64,000 nucleotides of DNA from Pseudomonas sp. URMO17WK12:I2 (GCF_003253735.1 NZ_QKYW01000001.1:1116001-1180000); one strand, 5' to 3'; positions 10,967 through 20,396 are shown, counted from the first letter of the stretch. The notes: generated by a model from the letters alone, not told the origin. Numbers and translations: made by a program.

Positions 10967-11572
10967 TCAATGCAGGCCCTGAACGTAGCTCGACAGCGCC
11001 TCGATATCCTTGTTGCTGAGCTTGGCGGCGATGTCGCGCATGATCATCGCGTCACCATCGTTGCTGCGCTCGCCTTCGCGGAAGGCGGTCAGCTGCTTGG
11101 CAACATACTGTGCGTGCTGGCCGCCCAGGTGCGGGTAGCCCGCGGTGGCGATACCGCTGCCGTCGGGCGCATGGCAACCGGTACAGGCAGGCATGCCCTC
11201 GGCCAGCTTGCCGCCGCGAAACAACGCCTGACCGCGCTCGACCAGCGCCGCATCGGCCGTGCCCACGCCGATCTTCTGGCTGGCGAAGTAGGCCGCGACG
11301 TCAGCCATGTCCTGTTCGCTGAGCGGCTCGAGCATGCCGGTCATTTCCACCACCGGACGGGCCCCGGACTTGATGTCCTGCATCTGCTTGAGCAAGTAAC
11401 GCTCACCCTGGCCGGCCAGCTTGGGGAAGTTGGCAAGCGCGCTGTTGCCATCGACACCATGACAGGCCCCGCAAACCACCGCCTTGCCCTGCCCCGCGGC
11501 CGGATCACCCGCAGCATGGGCGGCCCCGGCCAGGCCCAGCGCCAGCAGCAGACTCACTATTGTCTTGTTCAT
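10967..11572 (-). CDS. cc4: Di-heme cytochrome c4
   Basis: This periplasmic, membrane-associated two-heme electron carrier feeds terminal oxidases, notably cbb3 types. The mature protein has two CXXCH heme sites, CGACH (N-terminal half) and CTGCH (C-terminal half), and Met ligand candidates in each half. The signal peptide MNKTIVSLLLALGLAGAAHA is clear. I placed the start at this ATG; a TTG four codons upstream is open but would spoil the signal peptide. At 201 residues it is standard cytochrome c4 size. It heads the run cytochrome c4 - dsbA - nuclease-fold protein - diguanylate cyclase. Confidence 0.95.
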   Translation of the reverse strand: MNKTIVSLLLALGLAGAAHAAGDPAAGQGKAVVCGACHGVDGNSALANFPKLAGQGERYLLKQMQDIKSGARPVVEMTGMLEPLSEQDMADVAAYFASQKIGVGTADAALVERGQALFRGGKLAEGMPACTGCHAPDGSGIATAGYPHLGGQHAQYVAKQLTAFREGERSNDGDAMIMRDIAAKLSNKDIEALSSYVQGLH

Positions 11573-11881
11573 CAGCTCATCCAAACGGCTAAGAGAAGTG
11601 TTATGAACCGGGGCGTTCCGCCCGCCATGTCATGCATGGCAGTGCGAAAATACTCAAGCCGCGCGTTTCTGCACGAACCTCGGGGCGGCATGGCCTGGTG
11701 ATGCGCGCCAATCGGCACGCCCCTGCCCTGCACCCTAACAGCCTGGTCACCCACTCGGCACCCGCCATGATTGCCCAGCACGGCATGCGCGATAATGACC
11801 GGCATCAATCACCGGTGCAGATTACCGGTGCAAAACCTCAGCCCGCACGATGTGACGCCGAGGCCAGATACAGCAGGCATA
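11573..11881. other. Gap between cytochrome c4 and the T6SS operon end; no gene seen
   Basis: About 310 bases hold no convincing coding sequence. It must contain the promoter of the cytochrome c4 gene on the minus strand. In P. aeruginosa, as I recall, engB, a Spot42-like small RNA and polA lie upstream of this cytochrome gene. They are absent here, so this is probably a synteny junction. A short repeated ACCGGTGCA motif (about 11811-11833) is the only local structure I noticed. Confidence 0.5.
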
Positions 11882-11908
11882 AAAAAACCGCGCCAGGCGC
11901 GGTTTTTT
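11882..11908 (-). terminator. Terminator of the minus-strand T6SS operon
   Basis: AAAAAACCGCGCC and GGCGCGGTTTTTT form a near-perfect stem flanked by A- and T-runs. It lies 13 bases past the tagQ stop. It closes the 12-gene fha1-to-tagQ unit. Confidence 0.88.
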
Positions 11909-11920
11909 GCGGAGCGCGGG

Positions 11921-12799
11921 TCAGGCCTTGCAGCTGGCCGGTGCCCAGTCGCCCATATCCGGGTTGTTGCACACGTCGCTGATCAGCGTACGGCCGCGGC
12001 TGGCCACCTGCTGGCTTTCCTTCTGCTTGGCCTGGGCCTTCTGCAGCGATTGCTCGGTGGTGATCACTTCCTTGGTGACCTTGGCGGTCGGCTTAGGCTG
12101 CTTGGCAGTGGCCACCTTGGTCACTTCCTTGCGCTCCACGCCCACGGTCTGCAGGTCTTTCTCGTAGGCCTGAGTGTAGGTGCTGACGTTCTCGCCGGTG
12201 CGGCCGTCGACCTTGGCCAGCAGCGCGTTGGTCTCGTTCAGGCCACTGACGATCTCGGCCAGGCGCTTGCGGCCATCGGCATCGCTGATCTTGTTGGCCT
12301 TGCGGTCGGCGCGCAGCTGGGTGAACGCCTGCTGGTAGCAGCTCTGCGCGGCGGAGGCGTAACGGATGTTACGGTCGATGTTCTGGTTGTTGGCGTTGAT
12401 GTCGGTGGCGTAAGAAGCCAGGCGCGCGTTGTCATCGCTGATCTGCTGCTGGCGCTGGTTGTAGTACGCCACGGCGCCACCGGCCAGGGCACCACCGGCA
12501 GCGCCGATGGCGGCGTTGCGGCCACGCTTCTCGTCGTCGACCAGCGCACCGCCCAGAGCGCCCATCAGGCCGCCGGTTACGGCACCGATGGCAACGCTGC
12601 GGCTCATCGCGTCATCGGAGCTGCGCAGCTGGGTGACCGGCTCGTAGCACTGCGGGAAGAACTCGGCCTTGGTGGTCGGAGCGACCTGGGAACTTGGCGA
12701 ACCCGCACAGCCGACCAGTAGCACGCTGGTGCAGGTGACAGCAGAAAGCAGTGCAGTGCGTATCGAGGAAAAAGCGGGAGCCTTGTTGAAAGTTTGCAT
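11921..12799 (-). CDS. tagQ: T6SS regulatory lipoprotein TagQ
   Basis: This is the outer-membrane lipoprotein of the TagQRST signalling system that activates PpkA. The 292-residue protein has a lipobox (LLVGC, Cys31) and a glycine-zipper segment (AIGAVTGGLMGALGGALVDD, then AIGAAGGALAGGAVA). A helical C-terminal part ends in Cys-Lys-Ala. The chosen ATG gives a clean lipoprotein signal; an upstream ATG 35 codons earlier adds a non-signal sequence. It is the last gene of the minus-strand operon, downstream of tagR, exactly as in P. aeruginosa HSI-I. The symbol rests on order, length and lipobox. Confidence 0.85.
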   Translation of the reverse strand: MQTFNKAPAFSSIRTALLSAVTCTSVLLVGCAGSPSSQVAPTTKAEFFPQCYEPVTQLRSSDDAMSRSVAIGAVTGGLMGALGGALVDDEKRGRNAAIGAAGGALAGGAVAYYNQRQQQISDDNARLASYATDINANNQNIDRNIRYASAAQSCYQQAFTQLRADRKANKISDADGRKRLAEIVSGLNETNALLAKVDGRTGENVSTYTQAYEKDLQTVGVERKEVTKVATAKQPKPTAKVTKEVITTEQSLQKAQAKQKESQQVASRGRTLISDVCNNPDMGDWAPASCKA

Positions 12800-12896
12800 C
12801 GTCGTCGATCTCGTACTTGAGTGAGCGTTTATTCCATTCAGGCGGGGCCGGGTGACACCGCCTGCGTTTTCACGGCGACCGCCGTGGTATTGCCAA

Positions 12897-12925
12897 GCCG
12901 ACACCAGCCGCTCGCCGGTGTCGGC
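12897..12925 (-). other. Intercistronic stem-loop between tagR and tagQ
   Basis: GCCGACACC and GGTGTCGGC form a perfect 9-base stem with an 11-base loop in the 150-base gap between tagR and tagQ. No T-run follows, so RNA processing or partial attenuation is more likely than full termination. Confidence 0.5.
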
Positions 12926-12949
12926 ATCAATAACCGCTGAGCTGCCCTA

Positions 12950-14650
12950 TCAGGGTGCCAGCAACTGCTTGAGAATCACATCCGCATCAGCCTTGCGGTT
13001 CTTGCGGTATTCACCCACGTGGCGCACGAACAGCGTAGCTCGGGTTACCAGGCTCTTGCCCAGTACCGGTTTGCGCGCCAGCTCTTCCTTGGTGCGCTGG
13101 AACTGCGCCTGGATCACCGCATTACTGTAGCGCGTACCGTTGGCCAGGTTATCGATGTAGATCGCCAGCGCGCCATCCAGCGCACTCTGCCCATTGGCCA
13201 TGGCCGCTTCGAACAGTTTCGCCGAGGCTTCGTCCTTGGCGCTGCGAGCCTCGTCACGGCTCTTGCGAAGATTGGTCAGGCGAATGTTGTAGTTGTTGAT
13301 GGTTTCGGCCACCAGGGCGGCCGACTGAATCAGGTTGCCGGCGGCATCCTCACGCTGCTTGGCGATCAGCGAGACGCTGCGCTTGAGCTCCTCGTTGACG
13401 ATGGCCAGGCGGTCGCGCAGTTGCGGATCGTCGCTGTTGGCAATCAGCCCATCGAGCAGTTTGGTGGCGTCCTGGTCTTCGTCGATCTCATCGGTAAGCG
13501 CGCTGACTCGTCCTTCGTCCTTCCATTGCGCAAACAGTTCCTTGTATCGCGAACGGGGCGCCGACAGCGCGCCAATCGACACGCGAAAACCGGTGGTTTC
13601 ATTGCGCTGCTCGGTGCCATCAGCGCCGAACAACGGGTACTCGCGGCGCATGCCGGTGAACAGGGTCATCTCCCCTTCCAGATAATTGCCGCCCTTGACC
13701 ACGAAGCCGCCGTAGGTGCCCTGGCGGCGCCCGGCATGCACCAGCTGGAAGGATTCCTGGACCATCTCCGCGGCATTGCCGATCACGTCGAACAGGCCGA
13801 CCGGATTGGGCTTCTTCAGACCGATGGGCAATAGGCGCGCGTTCTGCCCGGTGCCGCCGGCGACCTGGTTGAACACCGCCCAGTCGCCCAGCGGGCCGTC
13901 GCTGTCACTGCCCTCGACAGGCCGCGGGAAAAGCCGTGCTTCAAGTTGCTGGCGGCTCACCGCGTGGCCGCCGCGGGCGGCGTATTCCCACTCCACCTCG
14001 GTGGGCAGGCGCACGAAGCCCTGGCCGCCGTCTTCACCTTTACCAGTGCGTCCGCTGATCGGCAGCAGGTCACGATGGTTCTTCAGCAGCCAGGCGCTGT
14101 ACACCGCGGCGAACCGCTCGGCGTCGAAGCGCGACAGGTTGACCTTGGGCAGCCGCCCGGCCATCCCGGACGGCGCCTCGCAGGCCGGTGGTTCGCCTTC
14201 GCCGGCCAGGGACGGTGCCTGAGCCATCACCAGATCGTACTGGCGCTGGGTCACCTCGTACTTGCCGATGAAGTACAGCATCGGCTTGAGCGGGGTCACG
14301 CCGTCGGCCTTGGGCAGCTCGCCACGCACCTTGGCCTGCCAGTCCTTGGACAGGTCACTGAGGGTGAACTGGCCGTTGATGTAGTCGCGCCGGTAGCCGG
14401 AAATGAACGACTGCTGATAACCCGGTTCGCCTTCGCTGAAGGGGTAGCCGAGGGTGACCTCGTGGTCGTCCAGCGATCCCTTGGCCAGCACGTAGACATG
14501 CCGGAATACCATTTGCCCATCACAGGGCAGCGGCAGGCTGACGTCACCCTCGAGCGGCTTGGGGTTGTAGAGCGGATCGGCATCGGGCTCGGCCCAGGCA
14601 GCACCGGCCAGGCATGAGAGAACCAGGGTGGCGCTGAGCACCTTATACAT
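12950..14650 (-). CDS. tagR: T6SS regulator TagR, degenerate formylglycine-generating-enzyme fold
   Basis: This periplasmic protein stimulates the PpkA kinase in the H1-T6SS threonine-phosphorylation pathway. The 566-residue precursor has a signal peptide (cut after AAWA, residue 20 region). An FGE-sulfatase-like domain follows, with IGKYEVTQRQYDLVM, LPTEVEWEYAARGG, NPVGLFDVIGNAAEMVQE and TTGFRVSI. A C-terminal helical extension lies after about residue 370. The region equal to the FGE active site reads VKGGNYLEGEMTLF and lacks the two catalytic Cys, so an enzymatic role is unlikely. Its ATG overlaps the tagS stop by eight bases. Confidence 0.9.
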   Translation of the reverse strand: MYKVLSATLVLSCLAGAAWAEPDADPLYNPKPLEGDVSLPLPCDGQMVFRHVYVLAKGSLDDHEVTLGYPFSEGEPGYQQSFISGYRRDYINGQFTLSDLSKDWQAKVRGELPKADGVTPLKPMLYFIGKYEVTQRQYDLVMAQAPSLAGEGEPPACEAPSGMAGRLPKVNLSRFDAERFAAVYSAWLLKNHRDLLPISGRTGKGEDGGQGFVRLPTEVEWEYAARGGHAVSRQQLEARLFPRPVEGSDSDGPLGDWAVFNQVAGGTGQNARLLPIGLKKPNPVGLFDVIGNAAEMVQESFQLVHAGRRQGTYGGFVVKGGNYLEGEMTLFTGMRREYPLFGADGTEQRNETTGFRVSIGALSAPRSRYKELFAQWKDEGRVSALTDEIDEDQDATKLLDGLIANSDDPQLRDRLAIVNEELKRSVSLIAKQREDAAGNLIQSAALVAETINNYNIRLTNLRKSRDEARSAKDEASAKLFEAAMANGQSALDGALAIYIDNLANGTRYSNAVIQAQFQRTKEELARKPVLGKSLVTRATLFVRHVGEYRKNRKADADVILKQLLAP

Positions 14651-15842
14651 GACGCAATCCTTCCGAGGCTTCCAGATGAGCCGCCCGCCAGCCACCGGCA
14701 GCGGCAGCGAGCACGCAGCACAGCAAAGTGGCCAATGCCGCCAACAGATAATGGGAAAACAATAGTCGACAAGCATATTCGCCGGACGCCGACTGGAACA
14801 ACAGGTTCAGCCCGCTGGCGGCCAGGCCGTAAAGCAGCGCCGAGAGCAAGAGGCTGGCGATGCCGGTATAGAGTGCCTGCAGCACCACGAAGGCGACCAG
14901 CGCCACGGCCGGGAACCCCAGCAGGCGCAAGACCGCCAGCTCATGCCGCTTGCGCGCCACCGCGCCCAGGGTGCCGGCGGCCAGCGCGGCGAAAGCGCCA
15001 GCCAGGGACAGGCAGGCCACCGACCAGAACACCCATGCCAGGTTGCGGCTCAGCGCCCGCACCTGGGCGACGGCCTCGGCCTGGGTGGCGACCGCCTGGT
15101 GCGACTGCTGGAAATACTGGCGCAGGCTTTCCACGCCATCCAGATCCCGCGCATACAGCCGGAAACTCGGATAGACCCGCTCGCGCTGCACCTCGGGCCG
15201 TTCGCCCGGCCAGCCGAAGGCCGGCACCGCCAGGCCGTCGCGATAATCTTCGGCGGCCTCCAGCAGGCTCAGGGAGGCAAACAGCGCATCCCGGGAAAAG
15301 GCCGTCACCGGCAGCACCGCCTGCACCCGCAGGCTGGCCTGGGCCACTTGCGGCTGGCCGGCCACCCGGCGGCCGAAGCCGGCCTGCAGCACGTCACCGG
15401 GCGCCACGCCGAGCTTTTCCGCCGCACTCTGGCTGAGCAATACGGCATGGATATCCGCTGGCGCCGGCCGGCCATCGAGCAGCGGATCGCCGTCCGCGGT
15501 CGGCAGCATTTCCACGCTGAGCATCTGCGCAGGGCCCTGCAGGTCGGCGGTCGCGGCGATCTGCCGGGTACGCGGAATCACGAAACCGACATCCTCGCGC
15601 AGGGCCAGCGCCTCGATGCTTTGCAGGCTGTAGCGGGCGCCACCCAAGGGGATGATCTCGCGCACCGCGGGATCACGCTCCAGGCGCTCGGTCAGCGTGG
15701 TGACCAGGCCGAACTTGAGGCCGAACAGCACCAGCAACGGCGCGATGACCGCCGCCAGGGCAAGGATCGCGCACCAGGACAGCCGCGCGTCGCAGCGATA
15801 ATCCTGCCAGGCCAGACGGGCGAACAGCGCCAGGCGCATCAA
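14643..15842 (-). CDS. tagS: T6SS regulatory ABC permease TagS
   Basis: This inner-membrane FtsX/MacB-type permease pairs with the ATPase TagT. The 399-residue protein has one N-terminal membrane segment (about residues 24-48), a large periplasmic domain (about 50-265) and three C-terminal segments. The latter include WVFWSVACLSLAGAFAALAA and LLAALATLLCCVLAAAAGGW. With TagQ and TagR it forms the sensor branch upstream of PpkA. It overlaps tagT by four bases (ATGA) and tagR by eight, so translation is coupled. Confidence 0.9.
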   Translation of the reverse strand: MMRLALFARLAWQDYRCDARLSWCAILALAAVIAPLLVLFGLKFGLVTTLTERLERDPAVREIIPLGGARYSLQSIEALALREDVGFVIPRTRQIAATADLQGPAQMLSVEMLPTADGDPLLDGRPAPADIHAVLLSQSAAEKLGVAPGDVLQAGFGRRVAGQPQVAQASLRVQAVLPVTAFSRDALFASLSLLEAAEDYRDGLAVPAFGWPGERPEVQRERVYPSFRLYARDLDGVESLRQYFQQSHQAVATQAEAVAQVRALSRNLAWVFWSVACLSLAGAFAALAAGTLGAVARKRHELAVLRLLGFPAVALVAFVVLQALYTGIASLLLSALLYGLAASGLNLLFQSASGEYACRLLFSHYLLAALATLLCCVLAAAAGGWRAAHLEASEGLRHV

Positions 15843-16555
15843 CCGTGCTCCGTCAGGCGCGCGGTGACCAGACCGTCGCGCTGCTGCTCGACTTGCAACT
15901 GCATGGCGGTCAGGCCGTAACGCTCAGCCAGTGCCCGATCATGGGTGGAGATCACCAGGCACAGATCACGGGCCGCCGCCTGCTCCACCAGCAGCTGCAT
16001 CACCCGCTCGGCGTTCAACGGATCAAGGGAAGCGGTCGGCTCGTCGGCCAGCACGATGGCCGGGCGATGGGCCAGAGCGCGAGCGATGCTCACGCGCTGG
16101 CGCTGCCCGACCGACAGGCGCCCCGGCAGGCGGTCGAGCAGATCGGCGATGCCCAATTGCTCGGCCAGTTGCTCGACCACACCCGCAACGGGCAGGCCCA
16201 GCAACTCGCGGGGCAGCTGGATGTTGCCGCGCACGCTCAGAAAGCCGAGCAGCCCGCCGGTCTGCAATACGTAGCCAAAGGCTCGGGCACGCAGCGCGGC
16301 CAGTTCGTCGTGCCTGCCTTGTTGCCACAGCGCGGCAAGATCGAGGCACTGTCCGCCGTCGTCCCAGCGCTGGACGCCGCCGGGGTCGGGCGACAGCACC
16401 AGCGCCAGCAAATCGAGCAGCGTGCTCTTGCCGCTGCCACTGGCACCGATCAGGGCGATGCGGCGCCCGGCGCGCAGCTGCAGCGCCGGGATTTCCAGGC
16501 GATAGCGCTGCCCGTCGGCGCCGCGGGTCTTGCTGATCGCCTCGAGGCTGAGCAT
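15839..16555 (-). CDS. tagT: T6SS regulatory ABC ATPase TagT
   Basis: This cytoplasmic ATPase of the TagST complex belongs to the LolD/MacB-like family. The 238-residue protein has Walker A GASGSGKST (residues 37-45), a Q-loop VLQTGG, the signature LSVGQRQRVSIARAL, Walker B VLADEPTASLD and a switch His in ISTHDRALAE. The start ATG overlaps the ppkA stop by one base (TGATG). An upstream in-frame ATG is inside ppkA and adds unrelated residues. It functions in the phosphorylation pathway rather than substrate export, as known for P. aeruginosa. Confidence 0.92.
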   Translation of the reverse strand: MLSLEAISKTRGADGQRYRLEIPALQLRAGRRIALIGASGSGKSTLLDLLALVLSPDPGGVQRWDDGGQCLDLAALWQQGRHDELAALRARAFGYVLQTGGLLGFLSVRGNIQLPRELLGLPVAGVVEQLAEQLGIADLLDRLPGRLSVGQRQRVSIARALAHRPAIVLADEPTASLDPLNAERVMQLLVEQAAARDLCLVISTHDRALAERYGLTAMQLQVEQQRDGLVTARLTEHG

Positions 16556-19500
16556 CAGGGCAACGTCGACAACGGCACGCGATACAGCGCGTCGCCGGGG
16601 GCGGCGTCGCCGAAGCGTACCCAGTTGGTCGTGTCGTTGTGGAAGGTTTCGTAGAGACGGATCTTGGAGTCCAGCTCGTCGATGAAGTCTTCCTGTTCGG
16701 CGACGCTGAGCGACAGCCACAGGTCCTGGCTCATGTTCAGCACCTTGCTGCGGTACGGCAGGCCGTCCAGGTACTCGCCGAGCACGCCGCTCTGCGCCAG
16801 GTTGCCGCCCTTGACCAGGGCCGAAGGGTCGCGGCTCATGTGCGCACTGGCACTGGCGATTTCCTGGAAGAAGTCCTTGGGCGAGCTCTGCGTGCGCCGC
16901 GCCGCGTCGACCACCATGCGCAGCGACTGCTGCAGATCGTTGAGCTGCAGCTTGGTGAGCAGCACGCAGACCTGGAAGGCCGGCAGGGCCGGATCGGTGA
17001 TGTCGCGGTCGCTGGTCCAGGCGGTGACCACCTGGGGCGCACGCGCCTGGCTCTGGTGGCCGAGGAAATCCATGTGCATGGCGTAGCCGACCGCCGCCGA
17101 CTTGTCGGCGATGCTCGCGCCACCCTTGGGTTCGGGCAGGCTGCTATCGGTACGCACCTGATGCACCAGGTCGGCGAAGGCACTGCCGATCTGCGAGACG
17201 CTCTGCCCGAAGGCATTCACGTCACCACCGGCCACCGGCACGTAGAGGTCGCCGATACGCGGGTTGGGGTCGGCGGTCAGGCTGCGGTACTGCTGCTCGG
17301 CGAAGCCATGGTTGCGCTTGCCGGCCGGGGTTTTCAGGTGCAGGGCGTAGATCTTGATCTGCTTGCGCAGGGCCGCCTCGCGCACTTCGGCCTCGTTCAT
17401 CTGGGTCAGGCCCAGCGGGTCGCTCTTGCGCAGCGCACCGGCATCACTGACCAGCAGGATCAGGCGGCCGCCATAGCCATTCCAGTCCATGCCGTCGACG
17501 GCCTGCATGACACCGGCAAAGGCGTCTTCGTTGAAGTCGTGACTGGACACATCGGTGGCCTTGATCTGCTGCGCCAGCTGCAGGAAGCGCTCGGGGTCGC
17601 GGCCCTGCTCCAGACTCACCAGGGTCTTGGCGGTGTATTCCAGGCCCGGGGTCTTGCTGGTGTTGCTGCGGAAACCGACCATGCCGAAGCTGACGCTGTC
17701 CAGATCGCCCCGCGCGGAGATCTGCCCCTGCAGCTCGTGCACCACATCGCGCACGCGGTCGATGTAGGGCTGCATCGATACCGAGGTGTCGACCACCAGC
17801 ACGATGGCCGTTTTGAAGCCTTCCGGCATCGCCGCAGGCGCACTGTCGGCCTGGGCTTGCGGGGCACTGCCCGGATCGATGGAGGCGACGTTGAGCAGCT
17901 GCAGCGGCTGGCCGTTGGCGTCGAAGGTTTCCTCGGAGTCGAAGATCGGCAACAGGTAGAACTGGTCCTGGGGTACGGCGCTGCCGCCGGGCTCGACCGC
18001 CACCACGTTGTGGCCGGTGCCCTTGAGCGCCTCGCGCAGGGCTTCGCGGGCGCGCGCCGGCTCGGCCAGCAGCTGCTCCAGGGCGGAGGCATCACGCACG
18101 AACATCACCGGCGCACGACCGGAGCGCTCGGTGAACTTGAGCACCAGGCTCTGCTTCCAGTCGCTCACCGCATTGGCCGGCAGCCAGCCATCACGACGGC
18201 CATCGGTGGATGCGCCGATCTGCAGCCAGGGCTGGCCGTCGATGTCCTGGCGGGCGTAGACGTAGAACACCGAGAACGCCGGCATGTCCTTGCCACCGCT
18301 GCCGCCGGCTTGATCGGCCAGCTTGGCGCCCGGCTTGGTCAGCACGCGCTGGAACAGGGTTTTCTTGCCGGGCATCAGCAGTGGGCGATCACCGCCGTCG
18401 CTGTCGGCCGCCGCCGAGATGGGCCCGGCCTCGCCACTGGGCTGGGCCTGGGGCTGCGATTGGCTCTGGGCCGGCTGGCCGGCCACCGGCGGCGCAGCAG
18501 GGCCCGTGGCATCCGAGCCGAACAGCCAGTAGCCGCAACCGGCCAGCAACAGCACGCCCGCCAGCGAGGCACCGAGGATCAGCGGCTTCCTGCTGGCGCC
18601 TGCATTGCCCGCACGCACCGAAGACGCCAGCGGCGAGGGCTGCGGCCGTGGCGCCGCCGTGGATTCGGCGGCAGGCGCCTGGGTCGGAATCTCCACGGAA
18701 ACCGGAGCCAGCGGGGGCACACTGGCTTCGCTTGGCGCATCCCCGCCCGCAGGCAGCACCAGCGGCTGGAACAGGGTGGCGTCGTCAGCCGGCGCCTGCA
18801 GGCGATCCAGGGCGGCGATCAGCTCGGCGGCGTCGGCGAAGCGCTCCTTGGGATCCTTGGCCAGCAGGCGCTCGAGAATCGGCTGGTAGCGGCCATGCAC
18901 CATGGGCAATGCCGGCAGCGGCTCGGTCAGGTGCGCCAGCGCCGTGGACAGCGAATCGCTGCCGGTATAGGGCAGCTTGCCGGTGAGAATTTCATAGAGC
19001 ACCACACCCAGGGCGTAGAGGTCGGCGCGACCATCGATGTCCAGCCCGCGGGCCTGCTCGGGGCTCATGTAGCTGGGCGTGCCAACGGCGAAACCGGCCT
19101 GGGTGAACTGGGTGCGGTCATCCAGCGCCTTGGCGATACCGAAGTCGCTGAGCACCGCGGTGCCGTCGGCGCGGAACAGGATGTTGGCCGGCTTCACATC
19201 GCGGTGCACCATGCCTTGCGCGTGGGCATAGCCCAGGGCCGAGGCGATCTGGCGGATCCACAACAGCCCCTGGTCGATGCTCAGGCCAGCGGCGATGCGC
19301 TCCTTGAGCGTGCCGTTGGGCAGGTATTCCATGGCCATGTAGTAGAGGCTGCCGACATTGCCGATGTCGTGGATGGTCACGGTGTTGGGATGCGACAGCC
19401 GCGCCAGGGTCTTGCCCTCGCGCAGGAAGCGTTCGCAGAAGGTCGGGTCGGCCGCCAGGGAGGCGGCCATCACCTTGAGCGCCACCTTGCGGTCGAGGGA

Positions 19501-19584
19501 ACGCTGAGTCGCCAGGTAGACCACGGCCATCGCGCCATCGCCCAGCTCGCGTTCGATGTCGTAACCCGGTATTTGCATGTCCAT
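16555..19584 (-). CDS. ppkA: T6SS Ser/Thr protein kinase PpkA
   Basis: This kinase phosphorylates Fha1 to start T6SS assembly. The 1009-residue protein has an N-terminal Hanks kinase (about residues 8-265) with all key motifs: GDGAMAVVY loop, VALKVM Lys, VHRDVKPANI, SDFGIAK, GTPSYMSPEQ. A Pro/Ala linker is followed by a membrane helix (LILGASLAGVLLLAGCGYWL, about 338-358). The periplasmic part contains a von Willebrand A domain beginning IVLVVDTSVSMQ (MIDAS DxSxS). TagQRST is thought to act on the periplasmic part. It lies 84 bases after pppA. Confidence 0.96.
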   Translation of the reverse strand: MDMQIPGYDIERELGDGAMAVVYLATQRSLDRKVALKVMAASLAADPTFCERFLREGKTLARLSHPNTVTIHDIGNVGSLYYMAMEYLPNGTLKERIAAGLSIDQGLLWIRQIASALGYAHAQGMVHRDVKPANILFRADGTAVLSDFGIAKALDDRTQFTQAGFAVGTPSYMSPEQARGLDIDGRADLYALGVVLYEILTGKLPYTGSDSLSTALAHLTEPLPALPMVHGRYQPILERLLAKDPKERFADAAELIAALDRLQAPADDATLFQPLVLPAGGDAPSEASVPPLAPVSVEIPTQAPAAESTAAPRPQPSPLASSVRAGNAGASRKPLILGASLAGVLLLAGCGYWLFGSDATGPAAPPVAGQPAQSQSQPQAQPSGEAGPISAAADSDGGDRPLLMPGKKTLFQRVLTKPGAKLADQAGGSGGKDMPAFSVFYVYARQDIDGQPWLQIGASTDGRRDGWLPANAVSDWKQSLVLKFTERSGRAPVMFVRDASALEQLLAEPARAREALREALKGTGHNVVAVEPGGSAVPQDQFYLLPIFDSEETFDANGQPLQLLNVASIDPGSAPQAQADSAPAAMPEGFKTAIVLVVDTSVSMQPYIDRVRDVVHELQGQISARGDLDSVSFGMVGFRSNTSKTPGLEYTAKTLVSLEQGRDPERFLQLAQQIKATDVSSHDFNEDAFAGVMQAVDGMDWNGYGGRLILLVSDAGALRKSDPLGLTQMNEAEVREAALRKQIKIYALHLKTPAGKRNHGFAEQQYRSLTADPNPRIGDLYVPVAGGDVNAFGQSVSQIGSAFADLVHQVRTDSSLPEPKGGASIADKSAAVGYAMHMDFLGHQSQARAPQVVTAWTSDRDITDPALPAFQVCVLLTKLQLNDLQQSLRMVVDAARRTQSSPKDFFQEIASASAHMSRDPSALVKGGNLAQSGVLGEYLDGLPYRSKVLNMSQDLWLSLSVAEQEDFIDELDSKIRLYETFHNDTTNWVRFGDAAPGDALYRVPLSTLP

Positions 19585-19667
19585 GCTATTCGGTCTTCCG
19601 AGGCCAGCCCGGGAATCCCGGGCGCAGCAGCTGTCTGGATGGTGAGTGGAGCAGACGCCGTGGCGGC

Positions 19668-20396
19668 CTAACCGGCCTTGATAACCACGGCGGTAATATT
19701 ATCCGGCGCGCCCCGGGTCAAGCCAAGGTGCACCAGGCTACGCACCACCTGATAAGGGTCTTCGTGACCCAGCACTTCACGCAATTCGTGATCTTCGACC
19801 GTCTTGTTCAGGCCGTCACTGCAGAGCAGGAAGGTGTCGCCGGGACGCACATCCAGCCTGGTGGTTTCCAGTTCCAGCTCATCCTGCACGCCGAGGGCGC
19901 GGGTGACGATGTTACCCATCGGGTGGCTGCGCGCCGCCTCGTCGTCGAGCAGGCCGCTGTCGACCAGCTCCTGCACGTAGCTGTGGTCACGGCTGATCGG
20001 CTGCAGGTCGCCATTGCGCAGCCGGTACAGGCGGCTGTCACCGGCCCACAGGCACAGCGCTTCGTCGCCCCGTGCAGCCAGCACCACCACGGTGCTGCCC
20101 ATGGTCGCGCCGCCGCGCTTCTGCGCCTCGACGCGCACCTGCCCGTTGACCTGATCCAGGGTGTCGATGATCGCGCCCCGATAGGTGTCGAGTACCGCAC
20201 TGGGCGGCAGGCAGCGCAGGCTGTCGATGATCAGGCTGCTGACGAAATCGCCACTGGCATGGCCGCCCATGCCATCGGCGACGGCCCACAGGCCATTGTC
20301 CGGGGCATCCAGACAGGCATCCTCGTTGATCTTGCGCACCATGCCGACATGGGTGTGGCTGGCCGAATGGTAGCGGGTGACGGTCGACGGGGTCAT
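19668..20396 (-). CDS. pppA: T6SS PP2C-type phosphatase PppA
   Basis: This metal-dependent phosphatase removes phosphate from Fha1 and so switches the T6SS off. The 242-residue protein shows VADGMGGHASGD, WAGDSRLYRL, LLCSDGLNK and PDNITAVVIK, the metal-binding motifs of PPM phosphatases. ATG overlaps the tagF stop in ATGA. Kinase and phosphatase are adjacent, as in P. aeruginosa HSI-I. No membrane segment is seen; it is cytoplasmic. Confidence 0.96.
   Translation of the reverse strand: MTPSTVTRYHSASHTHVGMVRKINEDACLDAPDNGLWAVADGMGGHASGDFVSSLIIDSLRCLPPSAVLDTYRGAIIDTLDQVNGQVRVEAQKRGGATMGSTVVVLAARGDEALCLWAGDSRLYRLRNGDLQPISRDHSYVQELVDSGLLDDEAARSHPMGNIVTRALGVQDELELETTRLDVRPGDTFLLCSDGLNKTVEDHELREVLGHEDPYQVVRSLVHLGLTRGAPDNITAVVIKAG

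Noticed and set aside
11632..11982. A 116-codon open frame between cytochrome c4 and tagQ
   Set aside because: It runs through the terminator and into tagQ on the other strand, with no RBS or family features.
16639..19671. A 1010-codon open frame opposite ppkA
   Set aside because: It is a GC-driven antisense shadow of ppkA with low-complexity composition and no motif.
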